Shown here: positions 47,591 to 56,459 of the stretch, piece by piece
Numbering within the stretch: the stretch's first letter is position 1
How the letters are laid out: the number at the start of each line of letters is the position of its first letter
Position numbers and translations under genes: made by a program
Assembly: GCF_016862375.1 (NCBI RefSeq)
Contig: NZ_BOMV01000054.1
Coordinates: 62,001-126,000, forward strand
Direction of reading: 5' to 3'
Source of the DNA: Paractinoplanes rishiriensis
Lineage (GTDB): Bacteria; Actinomycetota; Actinomycetes; Mycobacteriales; Micromonosporaceae
DNA: 64,000 nucleotides
The notes under the pieces: model-generated
Database searches by the model: none
What the model saw: only the letters and a program-made list of their open reading frames with translations
Told to the model about the DNA's origin: nothing

Positions 47591-49296
47591 CGCGGCCGTC
47601 CCATGCCCGTGCGGATCTGGCTGAGCACGCTTCGGCGGCTCGGAGCGCCGCCGGCTGCGATGCCGCCCACCGCGACCAGGGCCAGCGCTCCCCCCAGCAA
47701 CCCCAGGAAGAGGCCGGCCGACGCATTCGGTGCAACAACCGCCGCCGGATTTCCGCAGGGTGCGGTGCGCGCCGGCACCGGGCCGGGCGCCGACCACAGC
47801 TCGATCGTCTGGTAGCGCCGGCTCGGGAACTCCCGGATCCGCACGCCGTGCCCGCGCACCCAGGTGTCCAGTTCGGGCGAGCTCACCCCGTACCGCATCG
47901 CACTGTCCTTGCGGGACAACAGGAAGAGGTGGGTGCCGGAGGCGAGCGCGGCCGGGCCGTCGGGTTGCGACTCGACGCGGTTGCGCGGCAGCACCGGGAT
48001 CCACCGCCAGGCGTCACCCGTTGCGTTGACCGGTTCGCAGGCGGCACTGTTGGTGAGGTGTGTGCCCATCCGGAGCGTGGCGTCGTCGCGGGCCAGCGGC
48101 ACGTTCAAGCACCAGGCCACCACTCCGGTCAGTAACAACGCGGCGATCACGACCCGCGGGGGAGTGTGCCAGCCGAGCACCCCGATCAGCACGGCCGGGA
48201 CCGCCGAGTAGGCCGTCAGCTGCTCGTTCGCCTGGCCGAACAGCACGCAGTAGCCGAGGAAGCCGAAACTCAGCACGGCAAAGGCCAGCAACGACGCGGG
48301 GCGCGACCGGGCCGCCCGCCGGCGCAGCACCCCGGAGGTCCACAGCAGCCGTAGCAGGCCGGCCACCCCGAAGACAAAGATCAAATACCCGCTCAGGTAC
48401 GTGGCGAAGGTGCTCCCCAAGATGCCGGTGCTCGAGACGCCCGGCCGGTTCATGCCGCTGAGCTGCAAAAACCCGGCCAGGCGGTCGAGGTTCGTGCGGT
48501 GCTCGGCCAGCCACCAGCCGCCCGCGCCGCCGAGCACCGCCCACAGCGGAAAGACCGCCCACACCCCGAACCCGACCAGCACCGCGGCGGCGGCCCGGCG
48601 GAGGAACTGCCAGTCCTGCTCGAGGGCCGCGGCCAGCACCGGCACCAGCACGGTGAACAGCAGCGGCTCCTTGACCAGCAGCGCGATCCCGGACACCGCA
48701 CCCACCAGCGGCACGTAGCGGGATCCGGGCGCCCAGCGCAGCCGCAACCCGAGATAGACCACCACCAGGCCGGTCAGCACCGCGGTCGGTTCGATCAGCG
48801 CGGTCCGCCCGAACCGCAGCAGGAACCCGTCCACCACGACCAGGCCCAGCACCGCGCCGAGCACCAGGTCGCTGCGCCGGTACAGCCGGGACAGCAGGCC
48901 CGACATCAGCACGGTCGCGACGCTGACCAGTGCGCCCAGCACCCGGGCCGCGAAGACCGCGTCGAGGACCGGCGCCTCGGCCGTACCCGTCAGAATTGAC
49001 CACCCGCCCAGCAGCAGGAAATGCAGCGGCGGATGCACCGCGGTCGGCTCGGCCGACCAGGAGATCGAGCCGTGCCGGGCCACGTTCTGGGCGGCCACCG
49101 CATACATGACCTCGTCCAGGTCGAAGTCCACCGCGTGGCGCAGATTCACCAGATAGGCGAGCGCCGCGAGCAGACCGGCTCCGCCGAAGATCAAATACGT
49201 CCGATCAGGTACGCGTCCGGAGGCGGGCCTGTCCGGCGGCGGCGACGAGGGCGGCGACCCGCTCGTGGCCGGCTTCGTTGAGGTGAGCGTGGTCAT
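47587..49296 (-). CDS. GT39-like membrane glycosyltransferase (glycan operon gene 4)
   Basis: 569-residue membrane protein with an N-terminal Pro/Ser-rich cytoplasmic part, about 11-12 helices and a C-terminal extracytoplasmic region. The first loop has FDLDEVMYAVAAQNVARHGS, with Asp/Glu as in ArnT/PMT-type enzymes, and AVHPPLHFLLLG. Such enzymes transfer sugars from polyprenyl phosphate on the outer face. ATG 49296 makes a 92-bp overlap with the SGNH gene; no later start codon fits well. Its stop overlaps the flippase gene. Confidence 0.85.
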   Translation of the reverse strand: MTTLTSTKPATSGSPPSSPPPDRPASGRVPDRTYLIFGGAGLLAALAYLVNLRHAVDFDLDEVMYAVAAQNVARHGSISWSAEPTAVHPPLHFLLLGGWSILTGTAEAPVLDAVFAARVLGALVSVATVLMSGLLSRLYRRSDLVLGAVLGLVVVDGFLLRFGRTALIEPTAVLTGLVVVYLGLRLRWAPGSRYVPLVGAVSGIALLVKEPLLFTVLVPVLAAALEQDWQFLRRAAAAVLVGFGVWAVFPLWAVLGGAGGWWLAEHRTNLDRLAGFLQLSGMNRPGVSSTGILGSTFATYLSGYLIFVFGVAGLLRLLWTSGVLRRRAARSRPASLLAFAVLSFGFLGYCVLFGQANEQLTAYSAVPAVLIGVLGWHTPPRVVIAALLLTGVVAWCLNVPLARDDATLRMGTHLTNSAACEPVNATGDAWRWIPVLPRNRVESQPDGPAALASGTHLFLLSRKDSAMRYGVSSPELDTWVRGHGVRIREFPSRRYQTIELWSAPGPVPARTAPCGNPAAVVAPNASAGLFLGLLGGALALVAVGGIAAGGAPSRRSVLSQIRTGMGRPR

Positions 49297-49939
49297 CGAG
49301 GAAGTCCTCCCAGCACCGGACCGACCCCGCGGTGGCCACATAGACGGCGTCGTCCCGTTCGGCCGCCACCGCGCGCAGGATGTCGTCGTGGCGCCGCAGC
49401 ACGGTGTTGGAACGGGGAAACATGCGCTCGTCGACGGGCCAGAGGCCGACCAGCACCTTGGGCACCGGTCCGAGCCGGTTCAGCAGGTCGCGCAGGCCCG
49501 CCTCGAAATCCGCGGCGCCGAGCCGGTGAAAACCGCCGGTGACCCCGATCAGCACCCGCTTGACCAGCACCTTCGCCGTGGAGACGAGACGCTGGTGCAG
49601 GCGCCGGGCGGGCCGCCGGGAGAAGTACGGCCGGGGCTCGACGCCGTCCGGTCCGCGCCAGCCGGCCGGGGCGAACCGGTCCAGCACGGCCTGCAACACC
49701 CGGCTCGGGTGCACGTGCCCCTCGGCCGCGCCGAACGACAGCAGCACGACGCCGGGCCGGAACTCGGCGATCCGCTCGATGGTGTCCGCGCCGACCTGGT
49801 CGACCACCTGCGCCGACCGGGACAGCTGCAGGGTCTGCACGGCGCCCAGCAACTCGGCCGCGCGCACCGCGAACGACCGGCCGTGCACGCCGAGCCCGGC
49901 CGAATGGCTGGACCCGACGATCGCCACCCGCACCGTCAC
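49205..49939 (-). CDS. SGNH/GDSL-type hydrolase (glycan operon gene 3)
   Basis: 244-residue protein. VAIVGSSHSAGLGVHGRSF holds the probable nucleophile Ser, and DDHAHLNEAGHERVA near the end gives the Asp-x-x-His pair of SGNH enzymes. No signal peptide is seen, so it acts inside the cell or at the inner face, perhaps as a glycan acetyl-transferase or esterase. GTG 49939 overlaps the upstream glycosyltransferase stop (GTGA). Confidence 0.85.
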   Translation of the reverse strand: MTVRVAIVGSSHSAGLGVHGRSFAVRAAELLGAVQTLQLSRSAQVVDQVGADTIERIAEFRPGVVLLSFGAAEGHVHPSRVLQAVLDRFAPAGWRGPDGVEPRPYFSRRPARRLHQRLVSTAKVLVKRVLIGVTGGFHRLGAADFEAGLRDLLNRLGPVPKVLVGLWPVDERMFPRSNTVLRRHDDILRAVAAERDDAVYVATAGSVRCWEDFLDDHAHLNEAGHERVAALVAAAGQARLRTRT

Positions 49940-51399
49940 GACGCTCTCCGGGCGAACCAGTCGCTCAGCTCGCGGGAACGCGGACCGGCGGTGCGCCGCC
50001 AGCCGAGCAGGTCGGCCGGCCGTGCGATCCAGGCCCGGACGTCCGCGGTGTCGACGCCGCACCGGCGCATCAGCGCGGTGGCGTCCTCCTCGTCGTAGCC
50101 GGCCAGCAGCAGCCGTACCTTGGGGTCGCGGCTGTCCGGCTCGTCCCAGTCGACCTGGTCGACCGTGCGCAGCCGGGCGTAGTCGACCCGGGCCGCCGCG
50201 CGCACCGGCAGTTCCACCACGGTCGACAGGTCGCAGGTCGCCCGCCGGTCCGCGGCGGTGCGCCGGGCGTCCTCGTTGGCCAGCAGCCCGGCCATCCGGT
50301 CGGCGGCCGCCTCCCAGGTGAAGCGGCCGGCCCAGGCGCGGCACCGGCGGGCGTACGCGGTTGCGACCGCCGGGTCCTCCAGCTCGATCAGCGCCGAGGT
50401 GAGCCGGCCGGCCAGGTGCTGCGCGCGGTCGACCACCCAGCCGGTAGCCCGGTCGCGCACCGCATCGCGCAGGCCGGGCGCGGCCAGCACCACGGCCGGC
50501 ACGCCCAGGCTCATCGCCTCGGTCACCGCCAGGCCCCAGCCCTCCACCTGCGACGTGCACACGGTCACCCAGGCCGAGGCAAGCCGGCGGTTGCGCTCGG
50601 CGTCCGGCAGGCGGCCGGGCAGCCGGACGCGTTCGCCCAGGCCGAGGTCGCGGACCAGCCGGCGCAGCTCATCCATGCACGGCCCGTCGCCGATCAGCTC
50701 CACGGTCACCGACGGCACCAGCTCGACGACCCGGGGGAGCACCCGGATCAGCAGGTCCCAGCGCTTGTGCGGGGCGAGCCGGCCGACGCAGACGATGCGC
50801 GGCTCGGGGCTGCGGGTGGCGCCGGGCGCGGCCAGCCGCTGCTGGCCGTTCGCGGCCACGAACACCGGTCCGGTCAGCCCCAGCACGTGCCGGACCTCGG
50901 TGCGCGACGACGGCGACACCACGGCGATGGTGCGGTCGCCGTACACGCAGCGGTTGCCGACCCGCTCGATCCACCGGCCCAGCTGGGCCAGCGGGAACCG
51001 GAAGTGCTGGCCGAACATCACCTGGTGCACGTGGTGGATGAGGACCAGGACCGGCACGTGCGGCCCGACCGCGACCGGGGAGAAGAACGGGATCCCGTTG
51101 CAGGTGTCGACGATGCCGTCGATCCGGTGCCGGTTGCGGAACAGCCAGATCAGTGCCAGCAGGTAGACCGTCCAGGTGCCGCCCATCCGGCGCACGGTGG
51201 CCCCGCGTACGGTCTCGACCCGAGCGGCCCCCCGGCTGCGTGCGGTGATGATGGTGACCCGCTGGCCCTGGTCCACCAGCCGGGCCGCGATCTGGTGCAT
51301 GTACTCCTCGGCGCCGCCGCGCAGCGGATGCCCGATGTCCTTGTAGTTGAGCCAGACCAGGTGGTCGCCGGGTTCGGCCCGGTAGCGCCGCGACCTCAC
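49936..51399 (-). CDS. GT4 glycosyltransferase (glycan operon gene 2)
   Basis: 487-residue GT-B glycosyltransferase with HLVWLNYKDIGHPLRGGAEE at the start, RIVCVGRLAPHKRWDLLI in the middle and the donor motif SQVEGWGLAVTEAMSLGVPA. About 100 residues beyond the usual domain end in a region with VRLLLAGYDEEDATALMRRC, of unknown role. GTG 51399 overlaps the GT2 stop (GTGA). The longer frame upstream reads the GT2 gene out of frame and is not used. Confidence 0.9.
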   Translation of the reverse strand: MRSRRYRAEPGDHLVWLNYKDIGHPLRGGAEEYMHQIAARLVDQGQRVTIITARSRGAARVETVRGATVRRMGGTWTVYLLALIWLFRNRHRIDGIVDTCNGIPFFSPVAVGPHVPVLVLIHHVHQVMFGQHFRFPLAQLGRWIERVGNRCVYGDRTIAVVSPSSRTEVRHVLGLTGPVFVAANGQQRLAAPGATRSPEPRIVCVGRLAPHKRWDLLIRVLPRVVELVPSVTVELIGDGPCMDELRRLVRDLGLGERVRLPGRLPDAERNRRLASAWVTVCTSQVEGWGLAVTEAMSLGVPAVVLAAPGLRDAVRDRATGWVVDRAQHLAGRLTSALIELEDPAVATAYARRCRAWAGRFTWEAAADRMAGLLANEDARRTAADRRATCDLSTVVELPVRAAARVDYARLRTVDQVDWDEPDSRDPKVRLLLAGYDEEDATALMRRCGVDTADVRAWIARPADLLGWRRTAGPRSRELSDWFARRAS

Positions 51400-52028
51400 A
51401 CCGCCACCCGCTCCACCACGGCGGTCGTCTCCAGATCGGCCCGGGCCGGACCGGCCACCCGGCCGACCGCGGCGATCCGCAGCCCGGCATGCCAGACGCT
51501 GTCCGGCAGGTCGGGGACGAACCCCGGGCCGTCCGGCGCCTGTTCCCGGACGATGGTCGCGGCGGCCGACACCTCGAGGACGGTGGACCGGCGGCCCCGC
51601 GACCCCAGGCAGACCACGTGCCGGTCGCCCGCGGCGAGCATGCGGACCGCGTGGTCGAACCCGGCCGTGTCGGTGCTGCCGAGGTCGTCCGGCTCGCCGA
51701 GCGCCACCCAGCGCGCCGCCGTGCTGGTGATGCCGCGCAGGGCGGCCGCGTGCCAGCCGGGCCGCGAGCAACCGACGGTCCGCACCGGGACCGGCGACTC
51801 GGCGGCCAGGCCGTCGACCCGTTCCAGGGTGCGGTCGCTGGACCCGCAGTCGACCACCGCGATGGCCGCCGGCACCGCCAGGTGCCGCAGGCAGGCGACC
51901 ACATTCCGGAGTGCCGGAACCACGTCGCCTTCCCGGTTGCATACCGGAAGGATGAATTCGAGATCGACCGAGTGCGCCTGCATCTCCCCCGTGCCCCGCC
52001 GTTCGCTGTCGGTTGTCTCGCCCCTCAT
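51396..52028 (-). CDS. Small GT2-like glycosyltransferase (glycan operon gene 1)
   Basis: 210-residue protein related to the GT-A fold of family 2: LEFILPVCNREGDVVPALRN, then VVDCGSSDRTLERVDGLA, and WVALGEPDDLGSTD where a D-x-D-like site is expected. It is short for the family and has no membrane helix, so it may be a minimal or inactive form. ATG 52028 lacks a good ribosome site; ATG 51983 is an alternative. It is the first gene of the operon and divergent from the lectin-like gene. Confidence 0.72.
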   Translation of the reverse strand: MRGETTDSERRGTGEMQAHSVDLEFILPVCNREGDVVPALRNVVACLRHLAVPAAIAVVDCGSSDRTLERVDGLAAESPVPVRTVGCSRPGWHAAALRGITSTAARWVALGEPDDLGSTDTAGFDHAVRMLAAGDRHVVCLGSRGRRSTVLEVSAAATIVREQAPDGPGFVPDLPDSVWHAGLRIAAVGRVAGPARADLETTAVVERVAV

Positions 52029-52132
52029 TCTGGAAGAAGTGCGGGGGTGAAAACATCAGAAATCAACACTTAAGGGGTACCCACCGACCCATACTTCGAA
52101 CGTCCGACAAATCGGCTCCGGAAGGCGGCATC

Positions 52133-52846
52133 GTGCGGCAGAATGCGTGGATTGCGGTGGCGGCGACCACCCTCGCGACCCTGGCCGTGAGCTCACCGGC
52201 CGCCGCGAGCACGACGATCACGCACGAGACATTCGCCGACGCGTCCGGTCTCGTGCTGAACGGCACCGCGGCGGTGACCGGCGGCGTGCTGCGGCTCACC
52301 AGCGGCCAGCGCAACCAGGCCGGAGCGGCCTGGTCGGCCACCACGGTCGACCCGGGAGTGGCCTTCGACACCACGTTCGACGTGCGGACCAGCGGGCCGG
52401 CGGTGCACGCGGACGGGTTCGCGTTCGTGGTGCAGACCGACGGCAGCCGGGCCATCGGCGGGCTGGGCGGCAGCCTCGGCTACGGCGGCATGACCCGCAG
52501 CGTGGCGGTCGAGTTCGACACCTACCGCAACCGCGGCGAGATCGACGGCAATCACGTCGCGGTGGTCACCGGCGGCCTGGCCGGGGCGCACCGGGCCTCG
52601 GCCGCGGCACCCGTTCCGATCTTCGGCGGGCGCCTGCACGTCCGCATCGAGTACGCGCCGGAGGCGAAGCGGCTCACCGTCGCGCTGCGCCGGGCCGGCG
52701 AGCCGTGGACGCACGTGCTGACCCGCGAGGTCGACCTCGCCGAGACGCTCGGCACCGGGCGCGCGCACGTGGGCTTCACCGCGGCCACCGGCCGGTCGGT
52801 GTCCACTCAGGACATCGTCAGCTGGCGGCTGGCTCAGGCGGGCTGA
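52133..52846 (+). CDS. Secreted legume-lectin-like protein
   Basis: 237-residue exported protein with a signal peptide (about 1-25, PAAAS). The body is an all-beta L-type lectin-like domain: HETFADASGLVLNGTAAVTGG, DGFAFVVQTDGSRAIGGLGG, and SVAVEFDTYRNRGEIDGNHV with the Asp/Asn set used for Ca2+/sugar binding in the family. GTG 52133 is chosen for the signal peptide and GGAAGG upstream. It faces the glycan operon head to head and may bind that polymer. Confidence 0.82.
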   Translation: MRQNAWIAVAATTLATLAVSSPAAASTTITHETFADASGLVLNGTAAVTGGVLRLTSGQRNQAGAAWSATTVDPGVAFDTTFDVRTSGPAVHADGFAFVVQTDGSRAIGGLGGSLGYGGMTRSVAVEFDTYRNRGEIDGNHVAVVTGGLAGAHRASAAAPVPIFGGRLHVRIEYAPEAKRLTVALRRAGEPWTHVLTREVDLAETLGTGRAHVGFTAATGRSVSTQDIVSWRLAQAG

Positions 52847-53331
52847 TCCTCGAAATACCGCCGGGCCACCGCGGTGTGCAGGCTGAAGCCCAGCTCGATG
52901 GGTTCGTCCAGGACGTGCCAGCCGAACGATTCGATGTTCGGGGCCGACGGCGGCATCGCGGACGCGTCCGGCAGCGGCGGCAGCAGGCCGAAGACCAGCA
53001 GCGTCCCATCCGGAGCGCTGACCGTCTCATAGTGGCGCACGCCCGCGGCGTCCATCCGCAACCCGGTCTCCTCATAGAGTTCCCGGACCACCGCGGCCTG
53101 CCAGGTCTCGCCCACGTCGATGAAGCCGCCGGGCAGCGCGAGCCGGTCGCGGGCCGGCGGGATGCTGCGGCGCACCACCAGCAGCCCGGCGCCGATCGGC
53201 TGCACCGCGACGCCGACCGGGGTCGGATTCTGGTAGCTGGTCTCGCCGCAGGCCGCGCACCGGCGGGGCCACGGCTGACCGGGGACGAACCGCGCGCCGC
53301 AGAACGTGCAGTGGGCGTGCCGATCGGCCAT
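52834..53331 (-). CDS. Nudix hydrolase with zinc ribbon (NudC-like group)
   Basis: 165-residue Nudix protein. The N-terminal zinc ribbon has CTFCG and CAACGE. The Nudix box is GGFIDVGETWQAAVVRELYE followed by ETGL. This layout resembles actinobacterial ADP-ribose/NADH pyrophosphatase-like enzymes. ATG 53331 shares one base with the upstream stop. Its end overlaps the convergent lectin-like gene by 13 bp. Confidence 0.88.
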   Translation of the reverse strand: MADRHAHCTFCGARFVPGQPWPRRCAACGETSYQNPTPVGVAVQPIGAGLLVVRRSIPPARDRLALPGGFIDVGETWQAAVVRELYEETGLRMDAAGVRHYETVSAPDGTLLVFGLLPPLPDASAMPPSAPNIESFGWHVLDEPIELGFSLHTAVARRYFEDQPA

Positions 53332-54113
53332 CAGGGGCACAGCGGGCTGTTGCAGGCTGCCACCAATGCCTGGCGGCACGCCGTGGTCAACGGGCGCAAC
53401 GCCGCGTCGCGCTGCTGTGCCTCATAGCCGTTGACGGCGCCGCCCGGTGCGTTGGTCTCGGCCAGGGCGAGCACCTGGTCGAGCACGCTGGCCCGGGCGA
53501 ACAGCCGCCGGGCCCGCGGGTCGAACCCGGCCGGCAGGGTGGCCGTGCTCTCCGGGCGGCGCAGCGCCTGCAACGCGCCGGCCAGCTCCGGTTTCCACTG
53601 CGCCACGTCGAGCTTGGTGAGCTGGTCGGTGGCCTCGCCGAGCGCCGTGGCCAGCTCGGTCTCGGCCTCGGCCGCGCCGATCTGGAACACCGGGCGGTAT
53701 TCGTCGACCGGGAAGAACCGCCACAGCACGGTCTCGAATTCCACCCCCGAACCGGACGTGTGCCGCCGCACCTGCGGGACCACGCCGAACGTGGGAGTCA
53801 TCACCGCCTCGCCGGCCAGCAGGGCGGCACCGGTCAGCTCGCCGGGCCCGGGCAGCCCGCGCGGGTCGCCGGGCGCGGGCAGCACCAGGCGGATGTCGTC
53901 GGGGTGCACCTTGGCAAAGATGGGCAGGCCCTGCGGCAGCGGCACGTCGGTCCACGTGCCGGGCGCGTCGGCGACGAGGTGTTCCTCGTCGCCGGCGATC
54001 TCGCCGGCCAGCTCGTCGAAGGGCACGAGCCCGGCGCGCCAGGCGCGGACCCAGGTCACGAACCGGGTGGAGCGCCGCGCGGTGCGGGTGGCCGCATCTG
54101 CTGCGGGGGACAT
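53331..54113 (-). CDS. Conserved hypothetical protein
   Basis: 260-residue soluble protein that I cannot assign. It has WVRAWRAGLVPFDELAGEIA near the N-terminus, GLPIFAKVHPDDIRLVLPAP, and a mixed helix/strand body with FETVLWRFFPVDEYRPV. No signal peptide, membrane helix or known catalytic motif is visible. ATG 54113 is preferred to the earlier start at 54185. Its stop overlaps the Nudix gene start, so they are co-transcribed. Confidence 0.72.
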   Translation of the reverse strand: MSPAADAATRTARRSTRFVTWVRAWRAGLVPFDELAGEIAGDEEHLVADAPGTWTDVPLPQGLPIFAKVHPDDIRLVLPAPGDPRGLPGPGELTGAALLAGEAVMTPTFGVVPQVRRHTSGSGVEFETVLWRFFPVDEYRPVFQIGAAEAETELATALGEATDQLTKLDVAQWKPELAGALQALRRPESTATLPAGFDPRARRLFARASVLDQVLALAETNAPGGAVNGYEAQQRDAALRPLTTACRQALVAACNSPLCP

Positions 54114-54202
54114 GCGAGCAAGGGTACGTGCCCAGCGGGAAGGTTGTCTCGGCCGGAGCGTCAGAAGCGGCGTGTCCCAACGCACGGGTTACTTTGCTTG
54201 CC

Positions 54203-55015
54203 ATGTATGGGGAGGATGTTCTCAAGGGCAACTGGCGCCGTCGAAAAGTGGTGCCCGAGGTGGACGCCGAACGGGACCTGGTGGTCGAGGACGTCGACTC
54301 CGGCTTCTGCGGTGCGGTGGTCGGCTTCGAGCTCGGCGCCGTGGTTCTCGAGGACAGGCACGGCAAGCGCCGCAACTTTCCGCTGGCACCGGCCGCGTTC
54401 CTGCTCGACGGCCGGCCGGTCACCCTGCGCAGGCCGGCACCCTCGGCCGCACCGGCCCAGCGTCGCCTGACCGCTTCGGGTTCGGTCGCCGTCGCGGGCG
54501 TCCAGGCGCAGGTCGCCAAGGCCAGCCGGATCTGGGTCGAGGGCATCCACGACGCCGCGCTGGTCGAGCGCATCTGGGGCGACGACCTGCGGATCGAGGG
54601 CGTGGTGGTGGAGCCGCTGGACGGCATCGACGACCTGCCCGCGGCCGTGCGCGCCTTCCGGCCCGGACCGGCGCGCCGCCTCGGCGTCCTCGTCGACCAC
54701 CTGGTGCCCGGTTCCAAGGAGAGCCGCATCGTGGCCGCGGTGACCGACCCGAACGTGCTGGTCACCGGCCACCCGTACGTCGACATCTGGCAGGCGGTCA
54801 AACCCGAGCGGATCGGCCTGCGCGAATGGCCGGTCATCCCGCCCGGCCGCCCGTGGAAGGAGGGCATCTGCGCGGCGGTCGGCGTGCGCGAGCCGGCCGA
54901 CATGTGGCGGCGCATCCTGCGCGAGGTGAGCAGCTACAAGGACGTCGAGACGCCACTGATCAACTCGATGGAGCGACTCATCGACTTCGTGACGGTCCTC
55001 GAGGATCAAGTTTGA
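54203..55015 (+). CDS. DUF3097 family protein
   Basis: 270-residue protein matching DUF3097, conserved in actinobacteria. Segments include FCGAVVGFELGAVVLEDRHG, VEGIHDAALVERIWGDDLR, RRLGVLVDHLVPGSKESRI and VTGHPYVDIWQAVKPERIGL, the last parts resembling a TOPRIM/nuclease-like fold. The cellular role is unknown. ATG 54203 is the family start. Its end overlaps the MocR gene by 38 bp. Confidence 0.9.
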   Translation: MYGEDVLKGNWRRRKVVPEVDAERDLVVEDVDSGFCGAVVGFELGAVVLEDRHGKRRNFPLAPAAFLLDGRPVTLRRPAPSAAPAQRRLTASGSVAVAGVQAQVAKASRIWVEGIHDAALVERIWGDDLRIEGVVVEPLDGIDDLPAAVRAFRPGPARRLGVLVDHLVPGSKESRIVAAVTDPNVLVTGHPYVDIWQAVKPERIGLREWPVIPPGRPWKEGICAAVGVREPADMWRRILREVSSYKDVETPLINSMERLIDFVTVLEDQV

Positions 55016-56402
55016 GAGCCCGGCCCAGCCGCTCCGCGGCCTCGGCCAGCCGGTCCGGCGCCTGCGCCGCATAACCGAGGACCAGGCCGGGAGGTCCGGG
55101 TTCCAGGCGGTGCCAGGACAGGGGGTGCACGCGTACGCCGGCGCGCGCGGCCCGGTCGGCCAGGTCGGTGTCGGCGGTGCCCTCGGGCAGCAGGATCAGC
55201 AGGTGCAGGCCGGCCGCGACGCCCGCCACCCGGGCCTGCGGCAGGTGCCGGCGCAGCCCGGCGAGCAGGGCGTCGCGCCGTCGCCGCTGCCGGGTGCGCA
55301 CGGCCCGCAGGTGCCGCTCGTAGTCGCCGGTGGCCAGCAGCCGGGCCAGCACGAGCTGCGGGATCGCCGGGCTGCCCAGGTCGGTGTCGTGCTTGGCGGC
55401 CAGCAGGGCCGGTTGCATCGAGCGCGGCGCGATCAGCCAGCCGAGCCGCATGCCCGGGGCAAGAGACTTCGAGACACTGCCCGCGTACGCGACGCGGTCC
55501 GGCGCGGAACCCTGCAGCGCGGCCACCGGCTGCCGGTCGTAGCGGTGCTCGGCGTCGTAGTCGTCCTCGACGATCAGGCCGCCGGCCGCAGCCCAGGCGA
55601 GCAGCCGGCGGCGCCGGGCCGGGCTCAGCACCACGCCGGTGGGGAACTGGTGTGCCGGGGTCAGCACGGCGACGCTGTGCTCGATGCGGTCGACCAGGAT
55701 GCCCTCGTCGTCGACGGGCACGCCGGCCGCGCGTACTCCCCAATGGGCCATCTGGTCCCGCGCCCCGCGTGACCCCGGATCCTCCACCGCGGCCACCGAG
55801 ACGCCGCCCGCCCGCAGCGTCTGCGCCAGCAGCGCGAGGGCCTGCGCCACCCCGCTCACCACGATGATGTCGTCCGGCTCGGCCCGGATGCCGCGGGTGC
55901 GTGCGAGCCAGCCGGCCAGTTCGGCGCGCAGCCGCGGGGCGCCGCCCGGATCGCCGTATCCGAGATCGACCGCGGTGATCTCGTCGAGCACGGCACGCTC
56001 GGCGCGCAACCAGCTGGTGCGGGGAAAGGCAGACAGATCCGGTACGCCCGGCGACAGGTCGACGTCGATCCCGTCGCCGGCCGGCATCGGCAGCCGCAGT
56101 TCCCGCACCTGCCGCCGCCGGTCGGACGGCGCCAGCGGCCGCACGCCGCGGTCCGCCACCACGGTGCCCGCGCCGGTACGGGCCGTGGCCAGCCCCTCGT
56201 CGATCAACCGCTGGTAGGCGTCGACGACCACACCGCGGGACACCGCGAGTTCCGCAGCGAGCTGCCGGGTAGCCGGCAACCGGTCACCGGGCGTGAGCCG
56301 GCCGGTCACGATCGCCGCCCGCAGCCCGGACGCCAGCCAGGCCGTCAACCCTTTGACCGGCGCGTCCGCGGGCCGCAACTGGAGGAAGTCCGACCCGGAA
56401 AT
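54978..56402 (-). CDS. MocR-type GntR/aminotransferase regulator, probable AUU start
   Basis: About 474 residues: an N-terminal GntR winged helix (VKGLTAWLASGLRAAIVTGR, then LPATRQLAAELAVSRGVVVD) joined to a fold-type I PLP aminotransferase domain with the PLP Lys in AGSVSKSLAPGMRLGW. Homologues start next to SDFLQL, but no ATG, GTG or TTG is available there. ATT at 56402 follows AGGAGG by 4 nt and is the best candidate; TTG 56375 is a weaker one. It is divergent from an EamA transporter gene with attggtcct repeats between them. Confidence 0.85.
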   Translation of the reverse strand: MSGSDFLQLRPADAPVKGLTAWLASGLRAAIVTGRLTPGDRLPATRQLAAELAVSRGVVVDAYQRLIDEGLATARTGAGTVVADRGVRPLAPSDRRRQVRELRLPMPAGDGIDVDLSPGVPDLSAFPRTSWLRAERAVLDEITAVDLGYGDPGGAPRLRAELAGWLARTRGIRAEPDDIIVVSGVAQALALLAQTLRAGGVSVAAVEDPGSRGARDQMAHWGVRAAGVPVDDEGILVDRIEHSVAVLTPAHQFPTGVVLSPARRRRLLAWAAAGGLIVEDDYDAEHRYDRQPVAALQGSAPDRVAYAGSVSKSLAPGMRLGWLIAPRSMQPALLAAKHDTDLGSPAIPQLVLARLLATGDYERHLRAVRTRQRRRRDALLAGLRRHLPQARVAGVAAGLHLLILLPEGTADTDLADRAARAGVRVHPLSWHRLEPGPPGLVLGYAAQAPDRLAEAAERLGRALKLDPRGPSRSR

Positions 56403-56446
56403 TGGTCCTCCTCGGCGTACCTGGATTGGTCCTTCAACCGGACCAT
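56401..56446. promoter_or_regulatory. Probable MocR operator repeats
   Basis: ATTGGTCCT occurs as direct repeats at 56401-56409 and 56425-56433 (24 bp apart), followed by the inverted half GGACCAT at 56440-56446. Direct repeats plus an inverted half are typical of MocR sites. The block covers the start of the regulator gene and lies upstream of the EamA gene at 56460. Confidence 0.65.
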
Positions 56447-56459
56447 ACTCGCACCGAGC

